This document shows positions 25,723-37,653 of a DNA stretch of 64,000 nucleotides, piece by piece. How positions within the stretch are numbered: the first letter of the stretch is position 1; every line of letters begins with the position of its first letter. The notes below the pieces were generated by a model. That model saw nothing but the letters and a program-made list of their open reading frames with translations. It was not told where the DNA came from and did not search any database. Source of the DNA: Linnemannia schmuckeri (Eukaryota > Mortierellomycota > Mortierellomycetes > Mortierellales > Mortierellaceae); contig JANATG010000005.1 in assembly GCA_029449235.1 (NCBI GenBank), positions 1,178,001 to 1,242,000 on the forward strand, written 5' to 3'. The translations under genes were made by a program, and so were the position numbers.

Positions 25723-26999
25723 GAGAGCGCTCTGTGTAGGACCATAATTAGAGAAGAAATGGAAAAAAGAGCTCTACATAACACAAAAATAATATTAATG
25801 CGACCAGCAAAAAAGAGAGATGGAAGCACCCTTTTCTGTTCACTTTTCCCCTTTTCTCATTCTTATCTTCAATTGACCCTTCATCTTTCTTGTTCAAGGA
25901 GTACTGCTGAAATAAAAAGTGAGGGGTGGTCCCAAACCGGAGGCGATTCAATAGGTAGCCCTTGATGTTGTCTATCGCCCATAAAATAATATCGGTTTGA
26001 AATTCCTAGTTGTCTCAAGCTGACACAGGCAGGTCCATCCGAATGAAAAAGATAAAAAATAGGACAAGGGGAAAGAAAAAGGTCTTCAAGGAAGGGGCTC
26101 GAATGCTCATAAGAGAGAGAGAAGACACAGAATAGGAGAGAGAGCCGGCATTTTTGGAGCCAAGGGAATAATAAAGAACGAGACAGAAACGCAACGAAGG
26201 AAAAAAAAAAAGGGAAGCTTGGGGATAATGGACTCCGTATCCCGGCAAAGAGTGTTTGTAGCTTGCTGTGGTCATTCTTGCTGCTGGCTGCTGTTGTTGT
26301 TGGGTAGTGGATGGTCGCCTCTGCCTCTGCTGCTAACTGTATTCCAGTGTCGTCTCCTGTTGTGTTTGCCCTTTTATTGGTGCAATTGAGCTTGCTTCAT
26401 TGGATGCTTTTGTTGCTTCTTTGCAAGGTTAATTATTGTCAGGCACGGACACCTTTGACCGTTGGGTAATAAGAAAAAAAACAAACATACCAGCACGGAT
26501 GATCTCAATCTCGACGGTCTTCTCGGTCGTCTTGTTAAAACGGCGCTTGTGGTTCTTGGGGGCTTTGATGGTAGTAGTGAAGAGGGTGTTGATGAAGGTA
26601 GTCTTTCCAAGGCCAGACTCGCCTAAAAGGTTATTGTAGAGGTGTCAATCAAATGGCACAGGTTAGCACACTGCGACGGGTTGGAGTGGTATATAAACTA
26701 ACGTGGAAGCACCAATTCATGGGTGGGGAGTTGCTTGCTTGCCTGCGATCATCATGGTCAAGGCGCTTCCCTTCTTGGAAGCAATAGCATGGCGTCTAGA
26801 GTAGTTGGACAAAAAGGAAAGAAGGGTGAACAGGCGGAAGTCAGTTGTTTGTGTTGTTCATCTTGAAGTAAGATAATGTTCCTTGATGGTGCCTAAATGG
26901 AAATGAGAAGTAGCTTCTGCTACTTCTAAAAGGCGAAAGAACGTACTGGTTGGGAAGGTTGGCGATGCCGATGCCGGCGCCTGCTTGGGTTGATGCCAT
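24205..26999 (-). CDS. CDC11: Septin, Cdc11/AspA-like
   Basis: Eight exons on the minus strand: 26999-26947, 26795-26743, 26622-26491, 25535-25201, 25101-25006, 24879-24780, 24674-24415 and 24321-24205. They give 381 residues. The P-loop GESGLGKT is at 36-43, the switch DTPGFGD begins at 94, AKAD marks G4, and the septin signature KGRQYSWGVAEVEN precedes a C-terminal coiled coil. The start GIGIANLPNQRH matches Cdc11-type septins as I remember them. Septins assemble into hetero-oligomeric filaments at septa, hyphal tips and branch sites. Intron 2 cuts the P-loop glycine codon and has a GC donor (G|GCAAGC). Intron 3 is 955 bp, unusually long. The subgroup is less certain than the family. Confidence 0.93.
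25536..26490 (-). other. 955-bp third intron of the septin gene
   Basis: The junction RA|ELEEKQF is conserved. On the plus strand the intron carries a T29 run at 25694-25722, which is an A29 run in the sense of the gene. This could be a relic of a poly(A)-tailed insertion, but I found no target duplication. Confidence 0.8.
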
Positions 27000-27260
27000 T
27001 GTGGTTGAGAGTGAAGGAATGAGAGGAAAGGAGATGAAGAGAGAGTGAGAGAGGTACGAAGAAGAAGGAAAGGGATGAGAAGAGAAGAGAAGAGAAGGAA
27101 AGAGGTGATGCGAATGGGGAGTAAGGAGTGATGGAGAGGAAGGAAGGAAGGTTGGATGGAGAAGTGAAGGGAAAGTAAAAGAAGACGAGAAAAGAAGAGA
27201 AGAGAGGAAGGAAGAAGAAGGAAATCAAAAAAAAGGGCCAGTTGAACGGGGAGCGAATTA
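27000..27260 (-). promoter_or_regulatory. CT-rich leader upstream of septin
   Basis: Read in the gene's sense, about 240 bases before the ATG are almost entirely C and T. This probably spans the 5' UTR and core promoter, but no start site can be fixed from sequence. Confidence 0.45.
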
Positions 27261-29353
27261 AGAGTGGAAGTCTGGAAATGAAGGCGTGCAAGAGAGCACG
27301 AATGAAAATTATAAAATGGATGGGATGAAGGTTTGAATGGTGTGGATGATGGTTTAAATGGGAGGAGGAGAGAGTACAAGAGCGATAAATGTTTGTCTAT
27401 GGGTATGGTCTATGGGTATGGTTGAAGCGGGGATCTGTTGTCTTGCTAGGATGCCAAGTGTGCCTGTGAGCGCATATTTATTTGCACACACACTGAAGGA
27501 AAACACTGTGTGTTATAGACATTGGCGATGTGTAAACCCCTACGGCGAAGCAAATCAGCCACATTACTTTGAAAGCGCATCGTGATGTGGCTGACTATGT
27601 TCACCAACAAACCATCGTCCTCTAACTGGTCTGATCAACAGGCTATTTCTCGTCCGTCGAGTGCCTTGGACTAAAAAGAGAAAAATGAAAGAGAGGACAA
27701 TGACAACGACCATTTTATATCACCCTTCAAGCACCCGCCACCATCAGCTACAAAAGCGTGTTCAATTGATGCAAATGCAAAGTTGCAGTGCTAGAAGACT
27801 ACCGTAGACATCAACAATTTCAAAGTCGCGTTTATCCTTACTCCCTTCTTCGTACAATTAGGGTGGTTTTCTTGTTTATCCAAGCATTATGGAAAAAAAA
27901 CCCGAAAGGCCCAAGTTATCTGGTGACTTGTCGACATGTAGAATGCAAGCACTGCCTACTCCCACAACGCAAAGGTAAAAAGAAAACGCACTTCCAAGTG
28001 TAGGCATGGGCTACGATACATACTTTAATATGTTACTTATCTTGCATGCCACTCGAGAATGTTTGTTGGAGCGAATCCTCAGTAGCAAAGAGAATAATCG
28101 AGTGTTGGATTCGCTTGGCATTTCATTGGCATTTCATTGGCATTCCCTCTATCTTTCCTGTCTTGTCTGCATATCCGGGTAACAATAATGGGAATGTAAG
28201 CAAGACAGTTGAGTTCAGTCATGCTTGCAACCCCAAGCAAACACCACAGGGCTGTTGTTTGGTTGATTGAGACGAATGGAAGAGATTGGTGCCTAAAAAT
28301 GGCTTAAGTTTTGCCATTTCTGGATTATTTTCAAACCAACCTTGGCAGATGGACACGAAAAAAGGCAAGGGGTTGAATAGGTTATTGCAGTTCGTTTCGC
28401 TCTTGCCTTTTGATCAATGCTCAATCGAGAGTCCAGTCCCCACGGACTCGCATCATTGTCGGTACAGCCTGCCTTATGAAAAGCAATGCCTCAATGCTCA
28501 AAAGTCCAAACAAGGTAGCAGTGGTCTCCCGTTTCCTTTTCTTGTTCACAATCCTCGTTCACTTACGCGGCCTTCTTTTTTCTCTCTTTGTTTTGTTCTC
28601 TTTTCTTTGTTCGTAAGCTCTGTTGATTTTGTTTGGTCAATTGGGTCGGAAGTCAAGTTGTTCTTCTTATTGCGTCTACGGCCATACTCCTTTTTCACTT
28701 TCCAATCACCGTTTCTTCTTGACAAGAGCCATTCATCGTGCCAGCAGTCGGGTAGGGATTCTCCGTGGAGACAGTAGTTTTTATCTTCCTATAATCCCTT
28801 CTCTTTCCTCCAGTTCGTTTCGCTTGTTTTTGATGAGAGCTGAGCTGCATTGAAAAAAAGGAAAAGAGGAATCCAAAAGCCCAGAATCGCAAGGAGAGTG
28901 AGTTTGGGCAGTTGGACAAGATTGTCCCTCATTCAAACTCCAGCGGGCTGTACCAACTTTTTTTTTCATCCTCCTCACTTTTGTTCCCAGAGCGGGAAGA
29001 AAAATGCGCCGGAAGGAAGAAGAGAAGTGACAAGCAACTCTGTTTCCATAAATACTCCTATAGTATGGCACATCCTCCTTTTTTGCTGTTGCCTTCTTCC
29101 TCTCGTCTTCTTCTACTTCTCCTTCTTTTCCTTCTTCTTCTTCTCCCTCTTCTTTCTCTTCTCTACTTCTTCCTCTCTCCTCTCCACTCTCTCACCCCCC
29201 ACGCCATACTCGGCTCCTTCGCTCTCCTTCGCTACCCTCGACAATACCTACCTCCATCATCGTCAACCTCCTCCCTTACTCCAAGGAACTCATTCCATCA
29301 CCCCTTCCCTTCTTCTTCATACTCTACTTTACAGCAACTAAAGTTGTAACATA
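27261..29353. other. 2.1 kb intergenic region without a recognisable gene
   Basis: It separates the septin and TMEM184 starts, so it carries divergent regulatory sequence. A CT-rich tract (about 29080-29340) leads into the TMEM184 start. Near 28110-28145 a short repeat contains two ATTGGC (inverted CCAAT) elements 12 bases apart. The ORFs at 28286-28777 and 28850-29349 have simple composition and no family resemblance. Confidence 0.5.
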
Positions 29354-31379
29354 ATGGCTGTCTGCCCTGATATTGACAGCGAGCTGACAGACCCCAGTCA
29401 GTTCTTCGACGGACACAGCATCGTCTGGAAGCGTAAGTTTCTCTCAGTCTGTCCAGCTGCCCTGTCTCTATTTGGGAGTAACACACACATTGCTCTGTTT
29501 GGGAGGTGTCACAGGCATCCAAAAAATAACAGGAACAATCTACCATTCGTGATGGACAATGCGACTCACACTTGCACTCTTTACAATTCCTCTGAATAGG
29601 CCATTATATCGGATGGGCATTGTGTGGAATCTTTGCCATCATCGCCACCGTTCTCTCCTTCAGACTCTTGTACAAACATGCTAAAAACTATACCAAGGTA
29701 CACAAACAAACAATAGCGTATTTCTTCAATTGCTCAAAACAACAACAGTAACAAAGTACACCAATATACCTCGTCCCCTTTTGCTTGTGCTAACGAAAAT
29801 GAAACTGCCTTTTTCTTGTAATTTATATGGACTTACCGTCGATCGAACTAGCCTGCTGAGCAGCGCCAGATTATGAGAATCCTGCTCATGATCCCTATCT
29901 ACGCTATCATTTCCGGACTCTCTTACCGTTTCTACAAGGAGGCCATCTACTACGAGACCATCCGCGATTGTTACGAGGCCTTCGTCATCCACTCCTTCTT
30001 CATGCTCCTCCTGACCTACCTCGGCGACGACAATGAGACCCGCCGCGCTAAAATCACCGGCCCCGAGCGTCAAAAGCTCGTGTTCCCCCTCAACTGCTTC
30101 TACTATAACCCTTCAAGTGACATGTTCTTGCACTATATGAAGTACGGCATCCTCCAATACGTCGTCATCAAGCCTATTACCACTGTTGCGGCCGTCGTTC
30201 TCCAGTACAAGGACATCTACTGTCCCACTAGCTTCAGTTTTGCCTTCGGACGCGTTTATATTACCATCATCAACTTTGCCTCTGTCACCGTTGCTATGTA
30301 CTGTCTCGTCTTACTCTACGTGAATATCAAGACCGAGATCGCAGATCGCAGTATGTATCCGCCTATTGCTTGTCTACGTTTGTTTTTACAGACAGATGAA
30401 ACTAAGCATTACACACTTACTAATTCTCACCTTGATTTTTGAACGTATCTGATAGAACCGTTTTTGAAGTTCCTTTGCGTTAAGATGGTCATTTTTTTCG
30501 TCTTCTGGCAGTATTGTTTGTTGAGTTTACTCGGAACACTTCGTAAGCACTCGAGATTGGAGTTGACATTGCTATCAATATATATTCATGCGGATCAAAT
30601 TAGGCCCTAACTGACGCTCCTTTGATCTTTTTCATCATTTAGACGTCTTCCAAGAGACGGAGTACTGGTCGGTGGAGAACATTGAGCTGGGAATCTCGGC
30701 TTTGTTGGTCTGCTTTGAGATGGTGATATTTGCAATCTTGCACATGTATTCGTTCTCCTATGTCGAGTACGTGGTCGAGGGTGTTTCAACCCCCGTCCGC
30801 AAGTCTCTTCGGGACGGATTCAACCCTATTGACCTTCTCCGAGAAATTGGCTGGGCATTCCAGGACATTTATTTGCTCATTCGTGGACGACCTCTGCCTA
30901 CACGTGAGGGCCATCTCAGCGGAACGCTCAAGCGCGCCAACACCCGTCGTCAAAAGAACCGTCTTTTCTTCAAGAGTCGTAAGGGCTCTTCACCCGATTC
31001 TGTGGACTCTTCGATGTTGACAGTTGATGAGTCGGCGTTGGAGGCTGGTGGAAAGTTTCTCCCTGCAACGCCTAGTTCTCAAGATACCGCTGTTCAAGCA
31101 CCTTTGTTGAGTCATGTTGATGGTAGGAATCCTTATCCTTTTGCCTCTCCTGGTATGGGTCATGGATCCTACGAAATGTCAGCCACCGGACGCCGTTCCG
31201 ATAACAACGGCCAGAACCCTAACTCTAGTCTTTCACACCCACAACCACCAGAACAAAGACAACAACAGCAGCAGCAGCAGATCCAAATGCAGCAACTCCA
31301 GCAGCAGCAACATCAGCAGATGTTGCAGCAACAGCAACAGCAGCAATATGCTTCAAGACCTGCTGACTACCAGTACTAA
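29354..31379 (+). CDS. TMEM184 / organic solute transporter alpha family (DUF300) membrane protein
   Basis: Exons are 29354-29432, 29600-29697, 29852-30350, 30456-30542 and 30643-31379, giving 499 residues. All junctions are GT-AG and in frame. About seven hydrophobic segments occur, among them HYIGWALCGIFAIIATVLSF, IMRILLMIPIYAIISGLSY and IELGISALLVCFEMVIFA. The family-typical YTKPAEQRQIMRIL and YEAFVIHSFFMLL blocks are present. The last 130 residues are a cytosolic tail rich in Ser and ending in a glutamine-rich stretch. Family members sit in plasma or vacuolar membranes; a transport role is known only for vertebrate OST-alpha. The function of the fungal protein is unknown, so I give no symbol. 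Confidence 0.85.
31258..31353 (+). repeat. CAG/CAA repeat encoding polyglutamine
   Basis: Runs of CAG and CAA encode several stretches of 4-8 Gln, interrupted by Met, Leu and His, in the C-terminal tail of the TMEM184 protein. Length polymorphism between strains is likely. Confidence 0.9.
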
Positions 31380-31513
31380 GATTCCCAAGCCTTTAAGTTC
31401 TCGACGATCTCTGCTTGCACATCACATCGCCATTTACCCTGTCATATTTAAGTTTTTCGCTGTTCATATTTAAAAATATATATACACCCTATTATCTTCC
31501 TGAAACCGTATAT

Positions 31514-34500
31514 CTATGACAATTCGAATCCTGTGTTGGATGTAATCGCATAGCGCAACTTTTCCTTGAGTACCGACTTGGAGCTGAAGGGCGGTAACTT
31601 TAGCAAGTTGAAACACGTCGAACTATAAAATATTCATTGGACCAAGAGCAGCAAAAAAAAGTTAGAACCGACAGAAAGAAAACAAATTTAAGCACTTCTT
31701 CATCCATAGCTACCCTTGGGCAGGGTTTTGATTTCTGTATTTACCTAGTGGGCAGACGCGCCTTTTTACCAGAACTCTCACTGGACCCAGTACCTCCCAG
31801 GACGCCACCAAAGAAGGACTTAACCACCCCCATCGCCGCTGGGGTTTCATCTCCTGGGAGCATAGGTCTCGGTGTAGGTCGTTGCGAGGGTGGCGACGAA
31901 ACGGACGATACCGCTGAAGCAGAGGAAAATGTCGACATGGTCGAAGATCTGCTAGAGTTGTTGTTGTTGCTGCCTCCAAATGCAGATCGTAACCTTGACC
32001 CGAATCCGTTACCACTGCTGCCTCCAGTATTGGATCCAGTAGTTGCGCTTCGTTGGTGTCGACCCGGGTTGTTCGTGGTGGTGTCCGGAGTAGGGGCGCC
32101 ACTTCCGAATTGGCGCGGGGCTGGTGCAGATGCAGAATCGTAGTTCAGATCAGAGGTCGTAGGACTAACGACCAGGCGGATCGAGAATGGGGGGTACAAG
32201 TGCTTGAACCCTCCCAAAGGCGGCTAACATTCCAACCAGAAAAAAAGTTATGGGGGAAAGGCCGTAAGAATAAGATCAATGATGGCGAGACAACTGTAGG
32301 GAGTAAACCTTTTCTCCCGGGGCGTAGGGAGTGTGTTATATTACCTTGGAACAACTGGTGACGAATTTCAGGAACGCCCGCTTTTCCTCAGAATTGAATT
32401 CGTTCAGGACCGCCCACAGGTTTCGAATCACCGGGTGTTGGTCAAAGTACCCATTCTGGTATTCTGTGTAAGAACGGAGATCTTGCACATCTATATATCA
32501 GCGTTAAAGTTAGTCCAATACGAACATTTAAAATAAAGGACTACATTGCGAACACAAAAGGCCAGCGTACCAAAGTCAACGTCGTCACCAGCCATGACGC
32601 GATGCAGCTCTTGTGGAGAAAAAATCGATATCCAAGGTAACGGGATAATAGACCTGAATCCCTCAATAAACGCACGAGACTGGTCCTGGATCTGCTTGTT
32701 CAGACGGTAGTCTGAGACCTGGAATATATAATTAATCCGGTTATCTTTGGTGACCTCAATGTCCCTTCCACCACTCATCAACTCAATCGTCCGATGGGTC
32801 CCAAAGATTTCCTCGTCCAGTGAGAAGGTCAATCCCAAATCTTCAACATCCCCCTCATATTTCTTCAAAAACATCAAGTTCCGGAAGACTTGCTCATCAA
32901 ACGACCGCATCTCGTCCAAGAAGACTGTCCTCCCCAAAATCTTGCTCAAGAAAAAGTTTGCAAACTTGACTTCGATCAATAGACCCTCGTACATGGCTTT
33001 ACCCAGCATCTTGCCAAACAGTCGGAAGAGTTCCAGTCCGTTGTGTGGATGCGTATACTGTGAGGTTGGTGAGGGGTACATCATATTCATCGATTCGGTC
33101 GTGGTGGTGAACAAGTTAAGGTTGGGTGAAAATCCAGCTTCGAGAAAACTCTCCATGAACTCCTTGAACGGCCCACCTTGATCGATTCCAGCCTCGGCAG
33201 CCCCCACCTCATTCGTAAACTTGACTCTGATCGTGTTCTTCCATCCATTAGCCGACAGCTGGCCCAAGCTCTGGTATCCATCTTCAAGGATATACCCTCG
33301 CCGTACTTTGACCATGACCGACTGGTGAAGGTCCGGCCGCACAAGTGCCAAACTCTGAGCCCGTTGTGCCCGCTCTTCCTTGATGAACTCTCGGAAAATC
33401 TCCAACCGTGCGCTGAAGGGGATGACATGAGGCATGGTCTCAAGGATCTGAAGCGCCGTCCTGTCCTTTTGGCAGATCTTAACAATGAACTCTTTGGGTG
33501 TTGCATACTGGGGTGGTGATTTGGATGATGAAAAAAGCGAAAAGCCACTGCCACTCTTTTTGGTTCCCGTGTTGCTAGTCCCATTACTCTTGGATTTGTT
33601 GCTAGCTGAGAGAGAGAGTGAGGCTAATAGCTGCAGAGGCGATTGGAAGACACTCTTGGTAGGGTGCATTAACAGCCAGTGGTTGGGAGGACAAAACGCG
33701 CGCCGACAGTCTCGCTCGTATAGTTGCATGAGGACCTGGCGCGCGTGGTAAAAGATTGGAGGAAGTGGCGATACAACAGTAGTTGCTGTTGTTGAAATCG
33801 CCACTGAATGGTCCTTGAGGTCTGTTTCCATCTTGGTGTCCTCCTGTTGACTCAACACCGTAAAGCAAAACTGGTTCAGGAATCCAGACATAAAGACCAG
33901 CTCTGAAAGACTCCAGTACTTTTGTTGCTCGTACATGTCGTCGTCATCAAGCGTACTACAATAACAACGAGTAGTAAATAGTATGATGAGTGAGACGTTT
34001 TCGCATAAAAAAAGGAAGTAGCAAGTCACCGCACGAATAATACTTACATGAGAAACCGAGCGCTGCATTCACAAAAGACTTGTAGAATTGCAATCAAAGG
34101 CTCCTGGTCCAAACCATGACGACTGAATCCAGAGGCGGCTTCCAGGTAGATACGCATCTCGCCCTTGGGGCCAAGGGTGTTCATAAACCTCCAGAGTTGT
34201 GTCAGGAACGACGGCAGGTACATCAGTGTCACCAATATTTTGGTCCGCTGCGACTCGAAGGAGCGCATAAGCGTCATGTACAGCTGACACGCTTGTTGGA
34301 CCTCAATCGCGAGTAAGGCTCCCTGGGGGTCGGACGTAATGCTCTTGGTGTGGAACCCTGATTTGGAGTCGGTCTGGGACGATACACGAGTATGATGGCT
34401 TGCTGGAGTTATCATGGCGCCTGATGAATGCTGCTCCGAGCCTCCTGTCTTTACACCATTGGTCGAAGTATCGGTTGCAGATGACGAAGAGCTGGCTGGA

Positions 34501-36101
34501 GGAAGTGAAAGGTTCAGCAGTCCGCGGAAAGCCTCCAGAGCAAAGTCCCGACTCCAAAGGTATTCAAGCTGCGAAAACAGGTGCTTGGCTTGTGTTGTCG
34601 AGAGTTGTTGATCCTTTTGGGAGAGAGTGGTCCAGGAGAAGATGGGATGGTACTGTCGAAACTCTGTGGTCTGCGTTCCCGAGACGTATTTCCCGCAATG
34701 CGACAGCAAGACAACAATCACTTCGACCAACCGATTCTTGAGTGTCGTGTTGTTTGAGGTCGCGTTCTTAGCGATGTGAATCCTGTAGAGCTGCGTGAGG
34801 TTTCCGATTAAGTAGAGCGTTTCGTTGAGGCTCATTGAAGAGAGGATATATTGTCTGTGGCGGAGATCCAAGATAACGTCCAGTGCCTCGCCTAGGAGGT
34901 GACTCTGTAGGGTCAGCTGCAGACAGAGGTCGTCAAGACATTCCACAAATAGGGCAATGGTGAGGATGCGACAAGTGATTCCAACGACGGTCGAGTCATC
35001 GCTGTGCATGTTGATAAGGTCGTCCTTTTGCTGTCGCCCAGGAATCTTGCCCGCGGCCTTTTCTGTCATCTCCTTGTCAATGGACTGCAACAGGAAGCAG
35101 CACCTCCAGATGGCCGTGATCCAAAGACTCAGTGCCTTCTGAGTTGTCGCCTCAGCTGGGGTAATGGACGTCCTCTTTGCTCTGTCCTGCAATTGAATCA
35201 GCGCCTCGGACCGGAGTTGGATTCCTGTCCTGATATCCTTGTAGAATTGGCCACTGTCAAGAATTTTAACAATGAGTGCTGCTCCTCGATCCTGCATCTG
35301 CGTCCTGATGGCCGCCGCAACCGTCTCTGGTAGTCTATAGGTGTTGACGTCCACGTATGCCATCAGGAATCGAAGCTCAGCCCCGGAGAGGTATAGTTCC
35401 TGTGCCGGAGCTTTCGAAGTAGCGCCGGTAGGTGATGGCACTTGACTCTTCGAGTATGTCTTGAGTGGCGTTAGACGTTTTGTTGAGGCGTTGGAGTCGA
35501 TCTGATTTCCTGTGATGGTTGTGATGCACAGTCTTAAGAAACGCAAGAGGGTCGCAGAGGCAAAATCGGCATGCCGAGAATGAAGCAGAATCATCTGGAA
35601 CGGCACCTGCATCATCGTCTTTCGCTGCTGCTCGTTGGGTTGAGTCGAACCTCCTGCATCTGGGCTGGGAACCTGTGGCGAAGATGCAGAACTTGGCGAA
35701 ACAACCTCTGTTCTTACAAAGGTGCCTTCTTCCAGAACGACGGTCGTCTTAGAGAGAAGCAGCTTGCAAAGACTTGCCAGTCGCCGACTGTCCATGGGGC
35801 ACTCGGTCGTATCATGAAACCGCAGCAATAAGAAGACCAACTTTAAGTTGCGGATGAGACCCAGCGCAGGTGTTGCGGGTAATTGCGTGGCTAATACATC
35901 CCAGTCAGCTCGTTGCTTGTCCTTGACGACTCGTTTGGCATGTTGTCGGACCAAGAACTGTTGTATCCGTCGAGCAGCGCTGTCAAGACGCGCATTCTCC
36001 TTCTCGACTTTTTTCTGTCCGTTGCGCGCTTCTCTGTCAGCTCTTGCTTGGGCGAGGAGTGCGGCCTTCTTGTCGACGCCTCCAGGACGAGCAGGAAACA
36101 T
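31514..36101 (-). CDS. HUL5: HECT E3 ubiquitin ligase, Hul5/UBE3B-UBE3C type
   Basis: Exons are 36101-34048, 33955-32571, 32490-32345, 32223-31745 and 31622-31514, giving 1390 residues. The N-terminus has the family opening MFPARPGGVDKKAALL and an IQ motif (ARRIQQFLVRQHAKRVV). A helical body of about 800 residues follows. The HECT domain starts near residue 903 (GYILEDGYQSLGQL, GIDQGGPFKEFM). The catalytic loop LPTSSTCFNLLKLP lies in the short last exon, with Cys1358, and the protein ends GFELS. Hul5 and UBE3C extend ubiquitin chains on proteasome-bound and misfolded proteins. About 135 residues of Ser/Gly/Asn-rich sequence (about 1215-1350) are inserted between FSIRLV and the catalytic loop; most HECT domains have 10-20 there. 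Confidence 0.92.
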
Positions 36102-36507
36102 TAAAAAAGTGACGTTGGGCGTTGAAGCTTTTCAAAGAAATTATGACAGTATGATGGGCGAGTAAACCAGTGTGTGTGTGTGTGAAAATAAACGGTGGGA
36201 AAATCCAAGGTGTTACAAGAAGAAACGCGGATGAATATGGGATGAATAACAAAGATGATGGACAAAGGAAGGGAGAAGGAAGGAGTGATAATGGGGAAGA
36301 AGGAGAATCCCCCATGGGTGCCCTTCCACTCCTTATACCAATGGCTTCCATGCACGGGGCGCACTTTTGCCTTGAAAGCGTCACGTGCAGTGCGCCGAAT
36401 TGTCCTGCTGGATGTCTTATCCCGCCCTTGGAGTCGTTCCTGAATTTTTCTCCTTTCGACCATTCAAACGTCCTTCATTCAGCAAGTAATTCAGTTGCCG
36501 TTCCGCC
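36102..36507. promoter_or_regulatory. Divergent promoter of HECT ligase and DUF1749 gene
   Basis: These 406 bases lie between two divergent starts. The core contains TCACGTG with the E-box CACGTG at 36382-36387, a Cbf1/bHLH-type site. No TATA box is obvious. Confidence 0.5.
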
Positions 36508-37610
36508 ATGCAACTTTCAGGAACCTTATCCGTCTACAATCCCCAAACACGCTTGACAATGTTCGAGTCTGGACCCCAGAACTCCCGGGGTTCCGTCGTC
36601 TTTGTTGCAGGACTCATGGACGGATACAATGCTTTGCCATACCTTCCCCTCCTGGGAAAAAACCTCGAGGAACAGCTCGGCTTTTCGCTTATCCAGGTCA
36701 TGCTTACAAGCAGCCATATGGGGTACGGGATTTCGTCCTTACAAGAAGATGTTCGTGAATTGGATATCTTGTTTACATTCTTGAGAGAGGAACGTGCCAA
36801 AACGCGTTTGTTCTTTATTGGGCATTCGACGGGGTGTCAGGATGCAATCTCGTTTGCGAGCCATGGGCGGAACCGCGCTGCTGTTCAGGGGATGGTGCTT
36901 CAAGGACCCGTCTCGGATAGGGAGTTTATGATGTCCTCACTTGATGAGATGTATGGCAAATACGTGCGATTGGCTCAGAGAATGATCAACGATGGAAAGG
37001 TACCTAGGACACGCTTCTTTTTAATCATGCTGAATTGTCCTTCATCTCTAAAGCTGCGTGAAAAACGCTTATTCATCCCTGTCTCTAATATTTTCAATTA
37101 GGGTCAGGAACTCATGGTCAGGGAGGTGGACATTGCTCCTGTCACTGCCTATCGCTTCAACTCATTAGCCTCAGTAGGGTTAGTAAAATCACCTGTCTCA
37201 ATGAGCCGCGGTGCCTTGTTGACTTTTCATACAAGACAAATTAACCAAGCCTTTTTTATCATTCTGTTCAACCTAGGGGCGATGACGATATGTTCAGTTC
37301 AGATATTCCATTTGAATCCATGCAGGCGCTCTTTGGACAGGTCAAGACACCACTGATCATGGTGCACTCTGGCAAGGACGAATACATTCCAGCACACATC
37401 AACAAGGAAAGACTCATTTCGAAACTGACCAATGCCTCGCCATCATCTTTGGGCGCAGTTGTTTTGCCAGATGCGGACCACGCGATCTCGGACTTGACAT
37501 CACAGACTATATTTTGTGACACTGTGGTTCAGTTCATTAAGAAGGTCCTGTTTGCTTTGGAGCAGGAGGAGAAGGCGCAGGTACAGGCGCTTGGAATATT
37601 ATCGCTGTAA
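36508..37610 (+). CDS. DUF1749 alpha/beta-hydrolase (SidJ-like)
   Basis: Exons are 36508-36999, 37102-37178 and 37277-37610, giving 300 residues. The second donor is a weak GG|GTTAGT, chosen because it alone joins NSLASVG to DDDMFSSD in frame. The nucleophile elbow GHSTGCQD places Ser107. The best partners are Asp224 in SGKDEYIP and His258 in DADHAISD. VFVAGLMDGYNALPYL and the DDDMFSSDIPFESM block are typical of DUF1749. Some members, such as SidJ of Aspergillus, hydrolyse siderophores; others are uncharacterised. No siderophore genes are nearby, so the substrate is unknown. Confidence 0.85.
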
Positions 37611-37653
37611 ATATTTGTACATGGTATTAAAAGAATGTCTACATGCGATATAT

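Noticed and set aside
28286..28777. 163-codon plus-strand ORF upstream of TMEM184
   Set aside because: Mixed low-complexity sequence with no resemblance to a known family; more likely regulatory DNA.
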